This document shows positions 1-8,840 of a DNA stretch of 64,000 nucleotides, piece after piece. Source of the DNA: Nitrospira sp. (GTDB lineage: Bacteria; Nitrospirota; Nitrospiria; Nitrospirales; Nitrospiraceae); the NCBI GenBank assembly GCA_024998625.1, contig JACOEL010000003.1:62001-126000 (forward strand). The letters are read 5' to 3'. Every line of letters starts with the position of its first letter. Positions within the stretch are counted from its first letter, which is position 1. The position numbers were made by a program, and so were the translations under genes. The notes under the pieces are model-generated. The model made no database searches, was not told the origin of the DNA, and saw nothing but the letters and a program-made list of their open reading frames with translations.

Positions 1-384
1 CCGCATGCAGGAGAGCATGGTCTGTTCGGCAACGAGGAATCGACCAGCATCGCACCGGCCGTCAAGCTGGCCAGGGCGGCGGGTATCAAGGCCAGTGATC
101 CGCTTCCGGCGGATACCCTGTTCGGGAAGGCCGCCCGGGGCGACTACGACGGCGTAGTGGCGATGTATCATGATCAGGGGCTCATTCCTCTGAAGCTGGT
201 CGCATTCGGAACCTGCGTAAACCTGACCGTCGGGCTGCCGATTATCCGGACCTCAGTGGATCATGGAACGGCCTACGACATTGCCGGCAAAGGGGTGGCC
301 GAGCATGGGAGTCTGTTGGAGGCCGTGAAGGTGGCGGCCCGCCTGGCTCAATTCTGGTCCCCGGTGACCAAAACGTCCCGATAG
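1..384 (+). CDS. pdxA: 4-hydroxythreonine-4-phosphate dehydrogenase, C-terminal part
   Basis: This is the last 127 codons of a gene that begins before the window, and the frame is open from base 1. PdxA oxidises 4-phosphohydroxy-L-threonine in the DXP-dependent pyridoxal phosphate pathway in the cytoplasm. The visible part has the family signatures: [12 protein letters not shown] near the left edge, then [11 protein letters not shown], whose His is a metal ligand in the family, and the closing block [16 protein letters not shown]. The stop (TAG) lies 20 bases before the next gene, so it probably leads an operon with the small gene and rsmA; pdxA-ksgA neighbours are also known in enterobacteria. 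Family assignment is firm, but the N-terminal half cannot be judged. Confidence 0.95.
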   Translation, partial: PHAGEHGLFGNEESTSIAPAVKLARAAGIKASDPLPADTLFGKAARGDYDGVVAMYHDQGLIPLKLVAFGTCVNLTVGLPIIRTSVDHGTAYDIAGKGVAEHGSLLEAVKVAARLAQFWSPVTKTSR

Positions 385-404
385 GAAAGAAGGGGAATAC
401 GTTC

Positions 405-725
405 ATGGCAGAAACAGAACTTTCCACGGCGACGATGATCGATCAGCTGGTGAAGGAATTGGATGCGATCGCGACAAGGACCATTCAGGACTTCAACACC
501 ACCTTGGGCACTGAACGCATGGGGCAGTGGAAGATCCGCACGGTAGCCCTGCTCCAGCAGCATGCCGGACAGCATGCGGCCGATGAGTTGGCGCGCAAAA
601 CTCCCGGCATGTCGTTCACCAACGATCTGATCGAAGAGTTCACCGACGAGGTGGAAAGTTATCGCTCCTACCTCGTGGCGCTCGCCAAACGCATTCGGGC
701 CGCGGCCCCTCCGGCCGCCGGCTAG
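405..725 (+). CDS. small protein of unknown function between pdxA and rsmA
   Basis: This encodes 106 residues that I do not recognise. The protein is predicted soluble and largely helical, acidic in the middle, with no signal peptide and an Ala/Pro-rich tail (AAAPPAAG). A purine-rich stretch (GAAAGAAGGGG) precedes the ATG and could act as ribosome binding site. It fits between pdxA (20-base gap) and rsmA (16-base gap) on the same strand, which supports a real gene co-transcribed with both. The position suggests a housekeeping accessory role, but nothing in the sequence identifies one. Confidence 0.75.
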   Translation: MAETELSTATMIDQLVKELDAIATRTIQDFNTTLGTERMGQWKIRTVALLQQHAGQHAADELARKTPGMSFTNDLIEEFTDEVESYRSYLVALAKRIRAAAPPAAG

Positions 726-741
726 CAGACGGCGCGAGATT

Positions 742-1545
742 ATGGCCACCTCGTTCCCGCCGGCCCTGAAACGGCTCGGTCAGAATTTTCTCATCGACCC
801 GAACATTATCCGCAAGATCGTGTCCCTCGCGGCGCTTGGCCCGGAGGACTCTGTCTTGGAGATCGGACCGGGGCGGGGCGCCCTGACCGCCGGCTTGTGC
901 GCCGAAGCGGGACGCGTCATTGCCGTAGAGATCGATCCACAGTTGCAGCCTCATCTGCAGGAGAGTCTGGGGCATTGCCGCAACCTGGATCTCCGGATCG
1001 GGGACGCGCTCGCTTTTCCGTTCGAGGCCTTGCCGCCGCGCACGGTGGTGGTGGCGAATCTTCCCTATTACGTCTCTACACCGATTCTCTTCGCGCTGCT
1101 CGATGCGCGTGCTCGTCTCGATCGTCTGGTGCTCATGCTGCAGACGGAAGTGGCGCTCAGACTGGCCGCCAAGCCGAATAGCGAGGACTACGGGGTGCTG
1201 TCGGTGTTGACCCAGGAGGCGGCCGAGGTGGAACTGGTCTTTCGTGTGTCTGCGAATTGTTTCCGTCCCCGTCCGACCGTCGAATCGGCGGTGGTGCATC
1301 TTCGGATCAAAACGCAGGAAGGGTTCGATCCGGTCCGGCACGAACGGTTCCGGCGGCTGGTGCGCGCGTCGTTCGCTCATCGCCGTAAAACGCTGGTGAA
1401 TTCCCTGCGGGATGAAGGCTATCCTCCCGAACAGATTGCACGGGCCATTGCGGAGGCCGGCGTGCCGCCGCAAGCCAGGGCCGAGATGCTCACGCTCGAC
1501 GACTACCGGACACTGGCGCGCGCATTCGATCGCGATTCGATCTGA
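742..1545 (+). CDS. rsmA: 16S rRNA (adenine(1518)-N(6)/adenine(1519)-N(6))-dimethyltransferase
   Basis: RsmA (KsgA) dimethylates two adjacent adenines in the 3' hairpin of 16S rRNA during late small-subunit assembly, using S-adenosylmethionine. The 267-residue length is normal for the family. Visible motifs are RLGQNFLIDPNII at residues 11-23, the SAM-binding motif I LEIGPGRG at 39-46, the acidic motif AVEIDP near 61-66, and catalytic motif IV NLPYY at 106-110. The C-terminal helical part has the usual ASFAHRRKTLVNSL. It lies downstream of pdxA and the 106-residue gene, and ftsK starts about 100 bases later from its own promoter. Confidence 0.96.
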   Translation: MATSFPPALKRLGQNFLIDPNIIRKIVSLAALGPEDSVLEIGPGRGALTAGLCAEAGRVIAVEIDPQLQPHLQESLGHCRNLDLRIGDALAFPFEALPPRTVVVANLPYYVSTPILFALLDARARLDRLVLMLQTEVALRLAAKPNSEDYGVLSVLTQEAAEVELVFRVSANCFRPRPTVESAVVHLRIKTQEGFDPVRHERFRRLVRASFAHRRKTLVNSLRDEGYPPEQIARAIAEAGVPPQARAEMLTLDDYRTLARAFDRDSI

Positions 1546-1608
1546 CTCCCGTCCCTGCGAACGTGAACGGGCGCGGCGTGATCGACTTGCGCAACATTCC
1601 CCGTTTGT

Positions 1609-1637
1609 TTGAAAAGGCGTTTTCCCTGTGCTACGAT
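1609..1637 (+). promoter_or_regulatory. sigma-70-type promoter of ftsK, apparently leaderless
   Basis: TTGAAA (1609-1614), a 17-base spacer and TACGAT (1632-1637) form a near-consensus promoter, with TG at 1629-1630 giving an extended -10. Initiation about 7 bases after the -10 falls at or next to the ATG at 1645, so the mRNA would have essentially no 5' leader. No Shine-Dalgarno sequence precedes that ATG. The element also argues against an upstream TTG start at 1609, which would lie inside the -35 box. Confidence 0.6.
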
Positions 1638-1644
1638 CCGCCGC

Positions 1645-4080
1645 ATGGGTGTATCCACCACGGCAAAGCGCGGTGACGCCCGCTCAGCCCCTTCCCGTTC
1701 CTCTCATGTGAAGCGTGAAGTGATCGGGGTTCTCCTGATCGCAGCCGGTCTCTTGATCCTGCTCAGTCTGGTGTCGTTCGTTCCCGGCGACGCCAAGTCG
1801 ATGGCGGCATCCGGAGCAGCCGGCAATCAGCCCAAAAACATGATCGGGTCGGTGGGCGCGCTGTCGGCGGCCGCTTGTTTTTTCATGGTCGGCGGCGCCG
1901 CCTACCTCTTCCCCATTCTTCTCGGACTGCTCGGCGCGCGGTGCTTCACGCCGATCCCGCTCACCATGCGACTGCGAAACGCCGGCAGCGGTCTGGCGGC
2001 CATGGTGTTCTTGAGTGCCCTGCTGCATTTGGAAGTGACGGCGGTGCCCACGATTTCCAGCGGATGGGTCAATCGAGGCCTGGCCGGCGGGATCATCGGG
2101 CAGGTATTGGCCGACGGGGTCCGAAGTTACTTTGCCACGACCGGCGCTCATATCGTGATCCTCACTGGCTTGATGGTGGCGCTCCTGTTTACAGTGCCGC
2201 TGTCGCTGACGGCGCTGCTGCAGCGGGTTCCCGACTGGTGGGCGGCCGCGCGCGCGCGAATGGACGGACTGGTACCGGAGTGGCCGACAAAGCAGGCGGA
2301 GGCGCAGCCCAAGCGCGTTCGTGAGAAGAAGGCGCGGGCTCCGCGCGAGGTTGAGGGGCAGGACTTCGATCGCGAAGTGCAGGTGGTGGCCGAAGCGGTG
2401 GAGCAGATTCCCGTGCCTGTGATTCCTCCCAAGATTCAACCCCCGATGAAAGTAGAAAAACGTGCCGTCTCGACGGACGAACCGGCGGCGACAGTCGCGA
2501 CGAGTCCCTCCGTGTCCGACGGGTATGTGCTGCCTGATCCGCAGGAATTGTTGAGCGATCCCTCGGGTCCGCTTGCCCGTCTCAGCGATGATGAGTTGAA
2601 ACTGCAATCCGAGATTCTGACCAAGGCACTGAAAAGTTTTGCGATCGAAGGGCGGGTGACGGAAGTGCGACCGGGGCCGGTCGTGACGATGTACGAGTTC
2701 GAGCCCGCGCCGGGGACGAAGGTCGCCCGCATCGTCAACCTTGCCGATGACCTGGCCCTGGCGCTCAAAGCGATCAGCTTGCGTATCGTGGCGCCGTTGC
2801 CGGGGAAGTCGGTCGTGGGGATCGAAGTGCCGAATCCCCATCGCGAAATGGTGTCCATGAAGGAAGTCGTCACCAGCGATGCCTTCTCGCGCTCTCGCTC
2901 GAAATTGGGCCTTGCGCTGGGGAAAGATATCTTCGGCGGTGCGGTCTGCGCGGACCTGAGAACCATGCCTCACCTGCTGGTTGCGGGCGCGACCGGAGCC
3001 GGCAAGAGCGTGGGATTGAACACGATGCTGTTGAGCATTCTGTTCAACGCCCGTCCGGACGAAGTGAAACTGCTGCTCATTGACCCGAAAATGCTGGAGT
3101 TCCAGAGCTACGACGGCATTCCGCATTTGCTCCGTCCCGTGATTACCGATCCCAAATCGGCGGCGCGCGGGTTGGGGTGGGTGGTTCAGGAAATGGAGCG
3201 GCGCTACAAGCTGTTGGCCGATGCGGGGGTGCGCAGTATCGATGCGTACAATCGGCGTATCTCAGAAGTGCAAGGGGCCGTGTCGGATGTCTGGCAATCC
3301 GGCAAGCCTGAGCAGGTCGAACTGACGTTTCTGTCGGAAGAGGAGCGTCTCTCCAAGGGAGAGGATGCGGAGCCCGCCGGCGACAATGGGCCGACTGATT
3401 CGGTCAAGCCGAGCCCGCCGGAGCCCCTGCCCTACATCATGGTCATGATCGACGAGCTGGCGGATTTGATGATGGTGGCCCCGAAAGATGTGGAAGATAA
3501 GATTGCGCGTCTGGCCCAGATGGCGCGCGCTTCCGGGATTCATCTCGTGTTGGCGACCCAAAGGCCGTCAGTCGATGTGTTGACCGGACTCATCAAGGCC
3601 AACTTTCCGGCGCGTATCGCGTTTCAAGTCTCGTCCAAGACCGACTCGCGCACGATTCTGGATGCCAACGGCGCCGAGGCGCTGCTCGGTCGCGGCGACA
3701 TGTTGTATCTCGCATCGGGGACCGGGAAGCTGATGCGGATTCACGGGTCCTATGTGTCGGACGATGATGTGCGGCGGGTGGTCGAATTCGTCAAGAAGCA
3801 GGCGTTGCCCTCCTACTGCCGAGAACTCCAATCGCTCAAGATCGAAGAGGCGGAAGAGGAGCAAGCCAAGGACGAAGTCTACGAACAGGCCAAGGATCTG
3901 GTATTGTCCACCGGCCAGGCTTCTGCCTCCCTGATTCAACGGCGTCTCCGCGTCGGGTATCCCCGGGCGGCCCGTATGATCGAGCAGATGGAAGCGGAAG
4001 GTGTGGTTGGGGCGGCAGGCCGGGATGGGCGTCGAGAGGTGCTGGGACGTCGTGGGCCGGTCGGTGGAGATGAGGCATGA
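1645..4080 (+). CDS. ftsK: DNA translocase FtsK
   Basis: This 811-residue FtsK/SpoIIIE-type translocase pumps chromosomal DNA at the division septum and aids dimer resolution. The N-terminus has several hydrophobic segments (about residues 20-200), starting VIGVLLIAAGLLILLSLVSF, that anchor it in the inner membrane. A charged linker (about 210-300) follows, then the RecA-like motor: Walker A AGATGAGKS near residue 450 and Walker B MIDELADLM near 600. The C-terminal winged-helix gamma domain (LVLSTGQASASLIQRRLRVG), which reads KOPS-like sequences in the family, closes the protein. I chose the ATG at 1645 because a strong promoter sits just upstream. The stop overlaps the lolA start (ATGA), so the two are probably translationally coupled. 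Confidence 0.93.
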   Translation: MGVSTTAKRGDARSAPSRSSHVKREVIGVLLIAAGLLILLSLVSFVPGDAKSMAASGAAGNQPKNMIGSVGALSAAACFFMVGGAAYLFPILLGLLGARCFTPIPLTMRLRNAGSGLAAMVFLSALLHLEVTAVPTISSGWVNRGLAGGIIGQVLADGVRSYFATTGAHIVILTGLMVALLFTVPLSLTALLQRVPDWWAAARARMDGLVPEWPTKQAEAQPKRVREKKARAPREVEGQDFDREVQVVAEAVEQIPVPVIPPKIQPPMKVEKRAVSTDEPAATVATSPSVSDGYVLPDPQELLSDPSGPLARLSDDELKLQSEILTKALKSFAIEGRVTEVRPGPVVTMYEFEPAPGTKVARIVNLADDLALALKAISLRIVAPLPGKSVVGIEVPNPHREMVSMKEVVTSDAFSRSRSKLGLALGKDIFGGAVCADLRTMPHLLVAGATGAGKSVGLNTMLLSILFNARPDEVKLLLIDPKMLEFQSYDGIPHLLRPVITDPKSAARGLGWVVQEMERRYKLLADAGVRSIDAYNRRISEVQGAVSDVWQSGKPEQVELTFLSEEERLSKGEDAEPAGDNGPTDSVKPSPPEPLPYIMVMIDELADLMMVAPKDVEDKIARLAQMARASGIHLVLATQRPSVDVLTGLIKANFPARIAFQVSSKTDSRTILDANGAEALLGRGDMLYLASGTGKLMRIHGSYVSDDDVRRVVEFVKKQALPSYCRELQSLKIEEAEEEQAKDEVYEQAKDLVLSTGQASASLIQRRLRVGYPRAARMIEQMEAEGVVGAAGRDGRREVLGRRGPVGGDEA

Positions 4081-4799
4081 TGCGGATATTCTTAATCGTT
4101 GCTGTGCTGCTCATGAGTGGAATTCCGGCAGCGGCTCAACCAGTGAAGCCCGATGAGCCGGGGGGGGACCTCCAGTCTCTGCAAGAGGTCCAAGAAGTCG
4201 TGAAGAAGATTCAGACCCGCTATGAGAAGACCAAGGACTTGCAGGCCTCGTTCACGCAAAAAACCAGGATCGAAGGATTTTCGACGCCCATGATTTCGAC
4301 CGGACATTTCTATATCAAGAAGCCCGGGCGTCTACGATGGGATTATATCGAACCGGCCACGGAAGAAATTTACGTCAACAAAGACGACGTCAAAATGTAC
4401 GTGCCGGAGCACAAGCAGGTGCTGGTGGGCAAGCTCACTTATATGGCCGCCTCCCAGGCTCCGCTGCAATTACTGCAAGGGGTGGCCAAGCTGGATGAAG
4501 AATTCGATATCGAACCCACGGCGAACAAGGACCGCGGCGCAGGGGGTATTCTGCTGGTCTCTTTGACTCCGAAGCAGGGGCGGGCCGAACCGGAGCGCGC
4601 GATTCAGAAGATTGTGATCGAAGTACAGCCGAAGACGTACTTCCTCAAGACGATCGCCCTGCATGAGGTCAGCGGCAATATCGCGACCTTTGAGTTTTCA
4701 GAATTGAAGCCGAACAGCGGACTGAAGGACGACCTATTTGATTTCAAGGCCCCGGCCGATGTAGAAATCGTGCGAGCGCCGGTGCTGAGCAGACCCTAG
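4077..4799 (+). CDS. lolA: outer-membrane lipoprotein carrier protein LolA
   Basis: LolA is the periplasmic chaperone that carries lipoproteins from the LolCDE complex to the outer membrane. The 240-residue product begins with a clear Sec signal peptide (IFLIVAVLLMSGIPAAAQ, cleavage after about residue 21). The family hallmark follows: a stretch predicting exposure to hydrophobic cargo, with QTRYEKTKDLQASFTQKT, GHFYIKKPGRLRWDY and a C-terminal LKDDLFDFKAP. The start codon overlaps the ftsK stop, and a second ATG at 4080 is also possible. FtsK-LolA adjacency is common in bacteria. It shows that the organism has an outer membrane. Confidence 0.93.
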   Translation: MMRIFLIVAVLLMSGIPAAAQPVKPDEPGGDLQSLQEVQEVVKKIQTRYEKTKDLQASFTQKTRIEGFSTPMISTGHFYIKKPGRLRWDYIEPATEEIYVNKDDVKMYVPEHKQVLVGKLTYMAASQAPLQLLQGVAKLDEEFDIEPTANKDRGAGGILLVSLTPKQGRAEPERAIQKIVIEVQPKTYFLKTIALHEVSGNIATFEFSELKPNSGLKDDLFDFKAPADVEIVRAPVLSRP

Positions 4800-4850
4800 C
4801 AGGAGGGTGAAAAGTCCGCCGGCATCTCGCTCGACAGCCCGGAAGTGTGG

Positions 4851-5000
4851 CTCGTGAAACGTAAAACGTACCTCGCGGGGACCCAGAGCGTATGGCGGAT
4901 GGCGTATAGCTGATAACCCTCTCTCTTTCGGAGCATGCGCGATGTGCTATACGCCATGCGCTCATTCATCCGGACGAGATACGAACGACGCTTCACGAAA
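4851..5000. repeat. long imperfect hairpin repeat
   Basis: The two halves are inverted copies. CGTGAA (4853-4858) pairs with TTCACG (4992-4997), and ATGGCGTATAGC (4899-4910) pairs perfectly with GCTATACGCCAT (4946-4957), with further partial matches between. Related words occur at 52348-52430 and 62964-63093, which points to a dispersed repeat family. It sits between lolA and the oxygenase gene and ends about 10 bases before the chosen oxygenase start. Confidence 0.75.
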
Positions 5001-5009
5001 GGCGAAGGT

Positions 5010-5771
5010 ATGAGCCCAACCTGTACAAGCAGCGTGACCGAAACGGTGGAGCGGGCGATCGCGGCATTGAATCTCGACCGGTTGGAGCGGGAGTACTGGG
5101 ACCAGAACGAGTTTCTCTACATTCCGGAGTTTCTGCCGCGCGATTTTGTGGAAGCCACCCTGGCTCAGCAAGCCCAGATGCTCAAGTCAGGATTGAACCG
5201 CAATTATATTCCCGGGCATAAGAAGGGCGGCAGTGTCAGCTATTATGCCGTGATGGAGAAAGCGCCGCAGTTCATCGACCTGTATCGCTCGGACGCCTTC
5301 CGGACGATGCTCAACCGGTTGACCAGGGTGAATCTGTTGCTCTGTCCCGACAACGATCCCCATTCCTGTGCGCTCTATTACTATACGGAAGCCGGCGATC
5401 ACATCGGGTATCACTACGATACGTCCTATTACAAAGGCGCCCGGTACACGATTCTGATGGGGTTGCTCGATCAGTCTAAACAGTGTCGCTTAGTCTGCGA
5501 TCTTTTCAAGGATGTGCCGGGGAAACAGCCGGTACACCGTGAATTGGCGACTGCGCCGGGCGATCTGGTGATCTTCAATGGCGACAAGCTCTGGCACGCC
5601 GTGACGCCGCTTGGAGTGCAGGAAGAGCGGATCGTGTTGACCATGGAGTATGTGACAAATCCAGACATGGGCGCGTTCAAGCGCCTGTATTCCAATCTGA
5701 AAGATTCATTCGCCTATTTCGGATTGCGGTCGGTGTTTAAGCGGGCGTATGCTCCTCGCTCACCATCCTGA
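5010..5771 (+). CDS. 2OG-Fe(II) dioxygenase-like protein
   Basis: This 253-residue protein looks like a non-haem iron, 2-oxoglutarate-dependent oxygenase. The facial triad is visible as H135-x-D137 (HIGYHYDTSYY) and H196 (KLWHAVTP), with R207 (EERIVLTME) placed to bind the co-substrate carboxylate. It has no signal peptide, so it should be cytoplasmic. The substrate is unknown; small molecules, amino acids and lipids are all possible. I chose the ATG at 5010 because AAAGG lies 7 bases upstream and because an upstream ATG at 4935 falls inside the hairpin repeat. It is the last gene of the leading plus-strand group and converges on the kinase gene ending at 5866. Confidence 0.8.
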   Translation: MSPTCTSSVTETVERAIAALNLDRLEREYWDQNEFLYIPEFLPRDFVEATLAQQAQMLKSGLNRNYIPGHKKGGSVSYYAVMEKAPQFIDLYRSDAFRTMLNRLTRVNLLLCPDNDPHSCALYYYTEAGDHIGYHYDTSYYKGARYTILMGLLDQSKQCRLVCDLFKDVPGKQPVHRELATAPGDLVIFNGDKLWHAVTPLGVQEERIVLTMEYVTNPDMGAFKRLYSNLKDSFAYFGLRSVFKRAYAPRSPS

Positions 5772-5865
5772 CATCCTTCCCGGCTGCAAGCTTGCCGATC
5801 GACTCCTCGCGTGTCTCTTCTCGTCAGGCCAGAATGGAATCACGACGTCGTCGTGGCGGTTCCTC

Positions 5866-8598
5866 TTACTGAGTGAGGGCTGGAAACCGTAACCGGAAGG
5901 TGGTGCCTCCGCCTTCGGTGCTGTCCACGGTGATGGTTCCGGCATATTTGCTCACGATCTTATGCACGATGCTGAGTCCGAGTCCCGTCCCCTTGCCGGC
6001 CGTTTTAGTGGTGAAGAACGGATCGAAAATCCTCGGCCGGATGGAAGCCGGGATGCCAGGACCGGTATCGGCAATGGTCACCTGAATCCATCTGCCGTCC
6101 TGACCGGTCGCTAACCTCAAGCAGCCGATCCCCTCCATGGCCTGGGTGGCGTTGCTGATCAAGTTGACAAACACCTGATCGAGTTCTCCCTTTCGCGCGC
6201 GAAGAAACACAGGAGCTTCAAACTGTGTGGCGATCTCCACTTGACCGAAATGAGGCCCCCGCCGGACCATCTTGACCGCTTCGAGCAAACGTTCTGCCAC
6301 ATCGATTTCCGTCTCTCCATCCCTGCCGGCCGCGCGGGCATAGCCGGCGAAGTCCCGCACGACCGTGGAGACGTGACGGGCGTAGCCCACGATATCGGCG
6401 GCAAACTGTTTCACCGTGTTCGGATCGTCTTCATCCTGGATCAACTCGGCCATGCTGAGAATAGCCTGGGCCGGGTTGTTGATTTCGTGCGCCATACCGG
6501 ACACCATGGTGCCAAGGCTGGAGAGTTTTTCAGCCTGGATCAGTTCATCCTGGAGTCGTTTGTCGTCGGTGATATCCCATAACAGGATGCCCACTTGATA
6601 CTGCGGGGATTCCGGGGTCGAAACCGGAAAAAAACGATAGCGATACAGCCGTGTGGCGACTTCGCACTCACGTTCAGACAGTCGATGGGGCGAGTCTGCC
6701 GTTTGCGTGCTCCATTCCACCAGCAGCTGTTGAATCGCGGGTTCGCTGAGGGAAAGACATTCGCACAGCGGACGGCCGATCAGCGACTCGCCGGGAGGCG
6801 CAAAATACTGATGGGCCAGCGCATTCGCATATTGAACGTGCCAGTCGCTTCCGCACAGGAAAATGGCGCCGGGCAGACTGGCCAGCAGGCTCTGAGTCAT
6901 GTGATGCGCCGCACGTAATGCCTGCGCAGCTCGCGTGCGATCGATGAACTGTCCGATTTTCATGCCCGTGTCGGCGAGGATCTGAATCAAGTGGCTGTCG
7001 GAGGCTCGCCGCTGTTCGGCATACAACTCAAGCACTCCGTGGATGGTGCTGCCGGTCCGGATGGGGACAATGCAGGCCCCGTGAATGCCCAGGCGAGAGG
7101 CGGTCGGTGCGCGGGTGAATCGGGAATCCGCCAGGACGTCCGGTATCCAGAGCGGGAGTTTGGAGGCCCAGGCGATGCCAGGGAAATCCATTCCCGGCGG
7201 GAACTCACTGTTGCGACAAACCGAGAGAAACTCATCCCATCGATGTGAGGGGCGGACCCAGCCTCCCTGACATTTCAGCTGGTCTCCCATCGGTTCGCAT
7301 TGCCACAAGAGCGCCATATCCCACGCACCCATGGTGCCTGCGACGTGCAGAAGTTGCGGGATGGCTTCTTCGACGGTGCCGGCTTGTGCGAGGATATGGC
7401 TGACGGAGAGTTGTGCCTGTTGCAGACTTTCCTGCTGTTTACGAGCGCTGATGTCCTGGAAGACCACGACTGCGCCGACCGGCCGGTCTCCCTCACGGAT
7501 GGGACTGGTGACGTATTGGACAGGAAACAGCGAGCCGTCCTTTCTGGCGAAGGTCTCGTTCTGGATGCGATGAATGGCCCCGTCATGAAGCGCCGCGCAG
7601 AGACAGAAAGGGTCCGAGGAGTGGCCCGCATTCCCCTTGTCGATCTGATAGAGGAGCGGTGCCAACGGTTTGCCGATCAGCTCGGCCGCACTCCACCCGA
7701 GCATCCGCGCCGCAGTGGCGTTGGTGAAGGTGGCGCATCCTTGCGGGTCTAGTCCGAAGATGCCTTCCCCGGCGCTGTCGAGAATCAGCGCGTTTTGATG
7801 GCTCAACCTGACGACAGATTCTTCGGCACGTTTGCGCCGCGCAATATTGCGGATGATGCCGCTGAAGAACATCCCTTCACTCGCGCGCCAGGATGCCAGC
7901 GAGAGCTCAATCGGGAATTCATCTCCGGTTTTGGTCAGGCCGACCATTTCGATGGTATGCCCGATGATCGTGGCTGTTCCACCCTGGGCAATGCGCGCGA
8001 TGCCGGCCGAGTGTGCCGCGCGAAACCGTTCCGGCATTATGGTGGTCAGCGGGCGCCCGAGGGCGTCGTCTTTGGTGTATCCGAACATTCGCTCGGCGGC
8101 ACCGTTCCACCAGATGATGAGCCCGCTCTGGTCGGCGAGCACAATGGCGTCGGTCGCCGACTCCACCAATGCCCGGAAGCGTTCTTCACTGGCCTGCAGC
8201 GCCTCTTCAACATGCTCGGCCCGAACGGTCAACCCTTTCACCGAGACGGCGCGGCGAAGGATGGCCTTGAGTTCTTGGGAATTATATGGCTTGGTCAGGT
8301 ACGCGAAGGCTCCTTTGGCCAGAGAGCCGATCGTGTTTTCAGGCGTGACGTTTCCGGTCAGAATGATGACGGGGAGACTCGCATCCAGTTCCATGAGCAC
8401 TTTTAAGACCGAGAGACCGTTGAGGTCGGGCAATTGGATGTCGAGGAGCGCCGCGTCGTAGCGGGTCTGTTTGGCTCGTTGAAGGGCGTCGGCTCCGGAG
8501 GCGGCGCTGTGTACAAGGTATCCCTCGTGACCCAACATGTCCCTGAGAGATTCCCGGATATCCGGATCGTCATCGACAATGAGAACGGGAGGGTGCAT
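5866..8598 (-). CDS. hybrid sensor histidine kinase (REC-PAS-PAS-GAF-PAS-HisKA-HATPase)
   Basis: This is a 910-residue soluble signalling protein with no membrane segment. An N-terminal receiver (ILIVDDDPDI type start, phospho-Asp in ALLDIQLPD, Lys in LTKPYN) is followed by two PAS domains (about 135-250 and 265-385, the second ending VVVFQDISARKQQ). Next come a GAF-like domain (about 400-545), a third PAS (about 565-680) and the kinase core. The H box is GMAHEINNPAQAI with the phospho-acceptor His near 703. The ATP-binding part has FVNLISNATQAM, DTGPGIP and GKGTGLGLSIVHK. The receiver at the N-terminus suggests phosphorylation by another kinase, plausibly the membrane kinase encoded upstream. 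It is the last gene of the minus-strand sensory block. Confidence 0.9.
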   Translation of the reverse strand: MHPPVLIVDDDPDIRESLRDMLGHEGYLVHSAASGADALQRAKQTRYDAALLDIQLPDLNGLSVLKVLMELDASLPVIILTGNVTPENTIGSLAKGAFAYLTKPYNSQELKAILRRAVSVKGLTVRAEHVEEALQASEERFRALVESATDAIVLADQSGLIIWWNGAAERMFGYTKDDALGRPLTTIMPERFRAAHSAGIARIAQGGTATIIGHTIEMVGLTKTGDEFPIELSLASWRASEGMFFSGIIRNIARRKRAEESVVRLSHQNALILDSAGEGIFGLDPQGCATFTNATAARMLGWSAAELIGKPLAPLLYQIDKGNAGHSSDPFCLCAALHDGAIHRIQNETFARKDGSLFPVQYVTSPIREGDRPVGAVVVFQDISARKQQESLQQAQLSVSHILAQAGTVEEAIPQLLHVAGTMGAWDMALLWQCEPMGDQLKCQGGWVRPSHRWDEFLSVCRNSEFPPGMDFPGIAWASKLPLWIPDVLADSRFTRAPTASRLGIHGACIVPIRTGSTIHGVLELYAEQRRASDSHLIQILADTGMKIGQFIDRTRAAQALRAAHHMTQSLLASLPGAIFLCGSDWHVQYANALAHQYFAPPGESLIGRPLCECLSLSEPAIQQLLVEWSTQTADSPHRLSERECEVATRLYRYRFFPVSTPESPQYQVGILLWDITDDKRLQDELIQAEKLSSLGTMVSGMAHEINNPAQAILSMAELIQDEDDPNTVKQFAADIVGYARHVSTVVRDFAGYARAAGRDGETEIDVAERLLEAVKMVRRGPHFGQVEIATQFEAPVFLRARKGELDQVFVNLISNATQAMEGIGCLRLATGQDGRWIQVTIADTGPGIPASIRPRIFDPFFTTKTAGKGTGLGLSIVHKIVSKYAGTITVDSTEGGGTTFRLRFPALTQ

Positions 8599-8840
8599 GG
8601 TGCGACTGCTCCGGATTGTGAAAAGTCTTCACGGTTTGGTCTGAGCGCAATACTTATGCCGCCGGTGGGTCGATGTAGCGTGAGCCAACAGACCGGGAAC
8701 CCATTGATTCTGTGAGGAACAACGAGGAAGGGAAGACGCCGCCGCCGTGTGGCGCTGCCGGCGATTGTTCAAATAAATGCGGGGTTTATCGGATCGGATA
8801 CAGCCGAGGAGAAGCTGTCGCACGGTTGCAGAGGTGGGGC

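Noticed and set aside
1684-3126. 480-codon open frame on the minus strand inside ftsK
   Set aside because: It is antisense to a clear FtsK gene, has no recognisable domain, and is His/Arg/Gln-rich as expected for the complement of GC-rich coding DNA.
4935-5009. Upstream ATG for the 2OG-Fe(II) oxygenase
   Set aside because: It lies inside the hairpin repeat and adds a basic stretch not resembling the family; the ATG at 5010 has a ribosome binding site.
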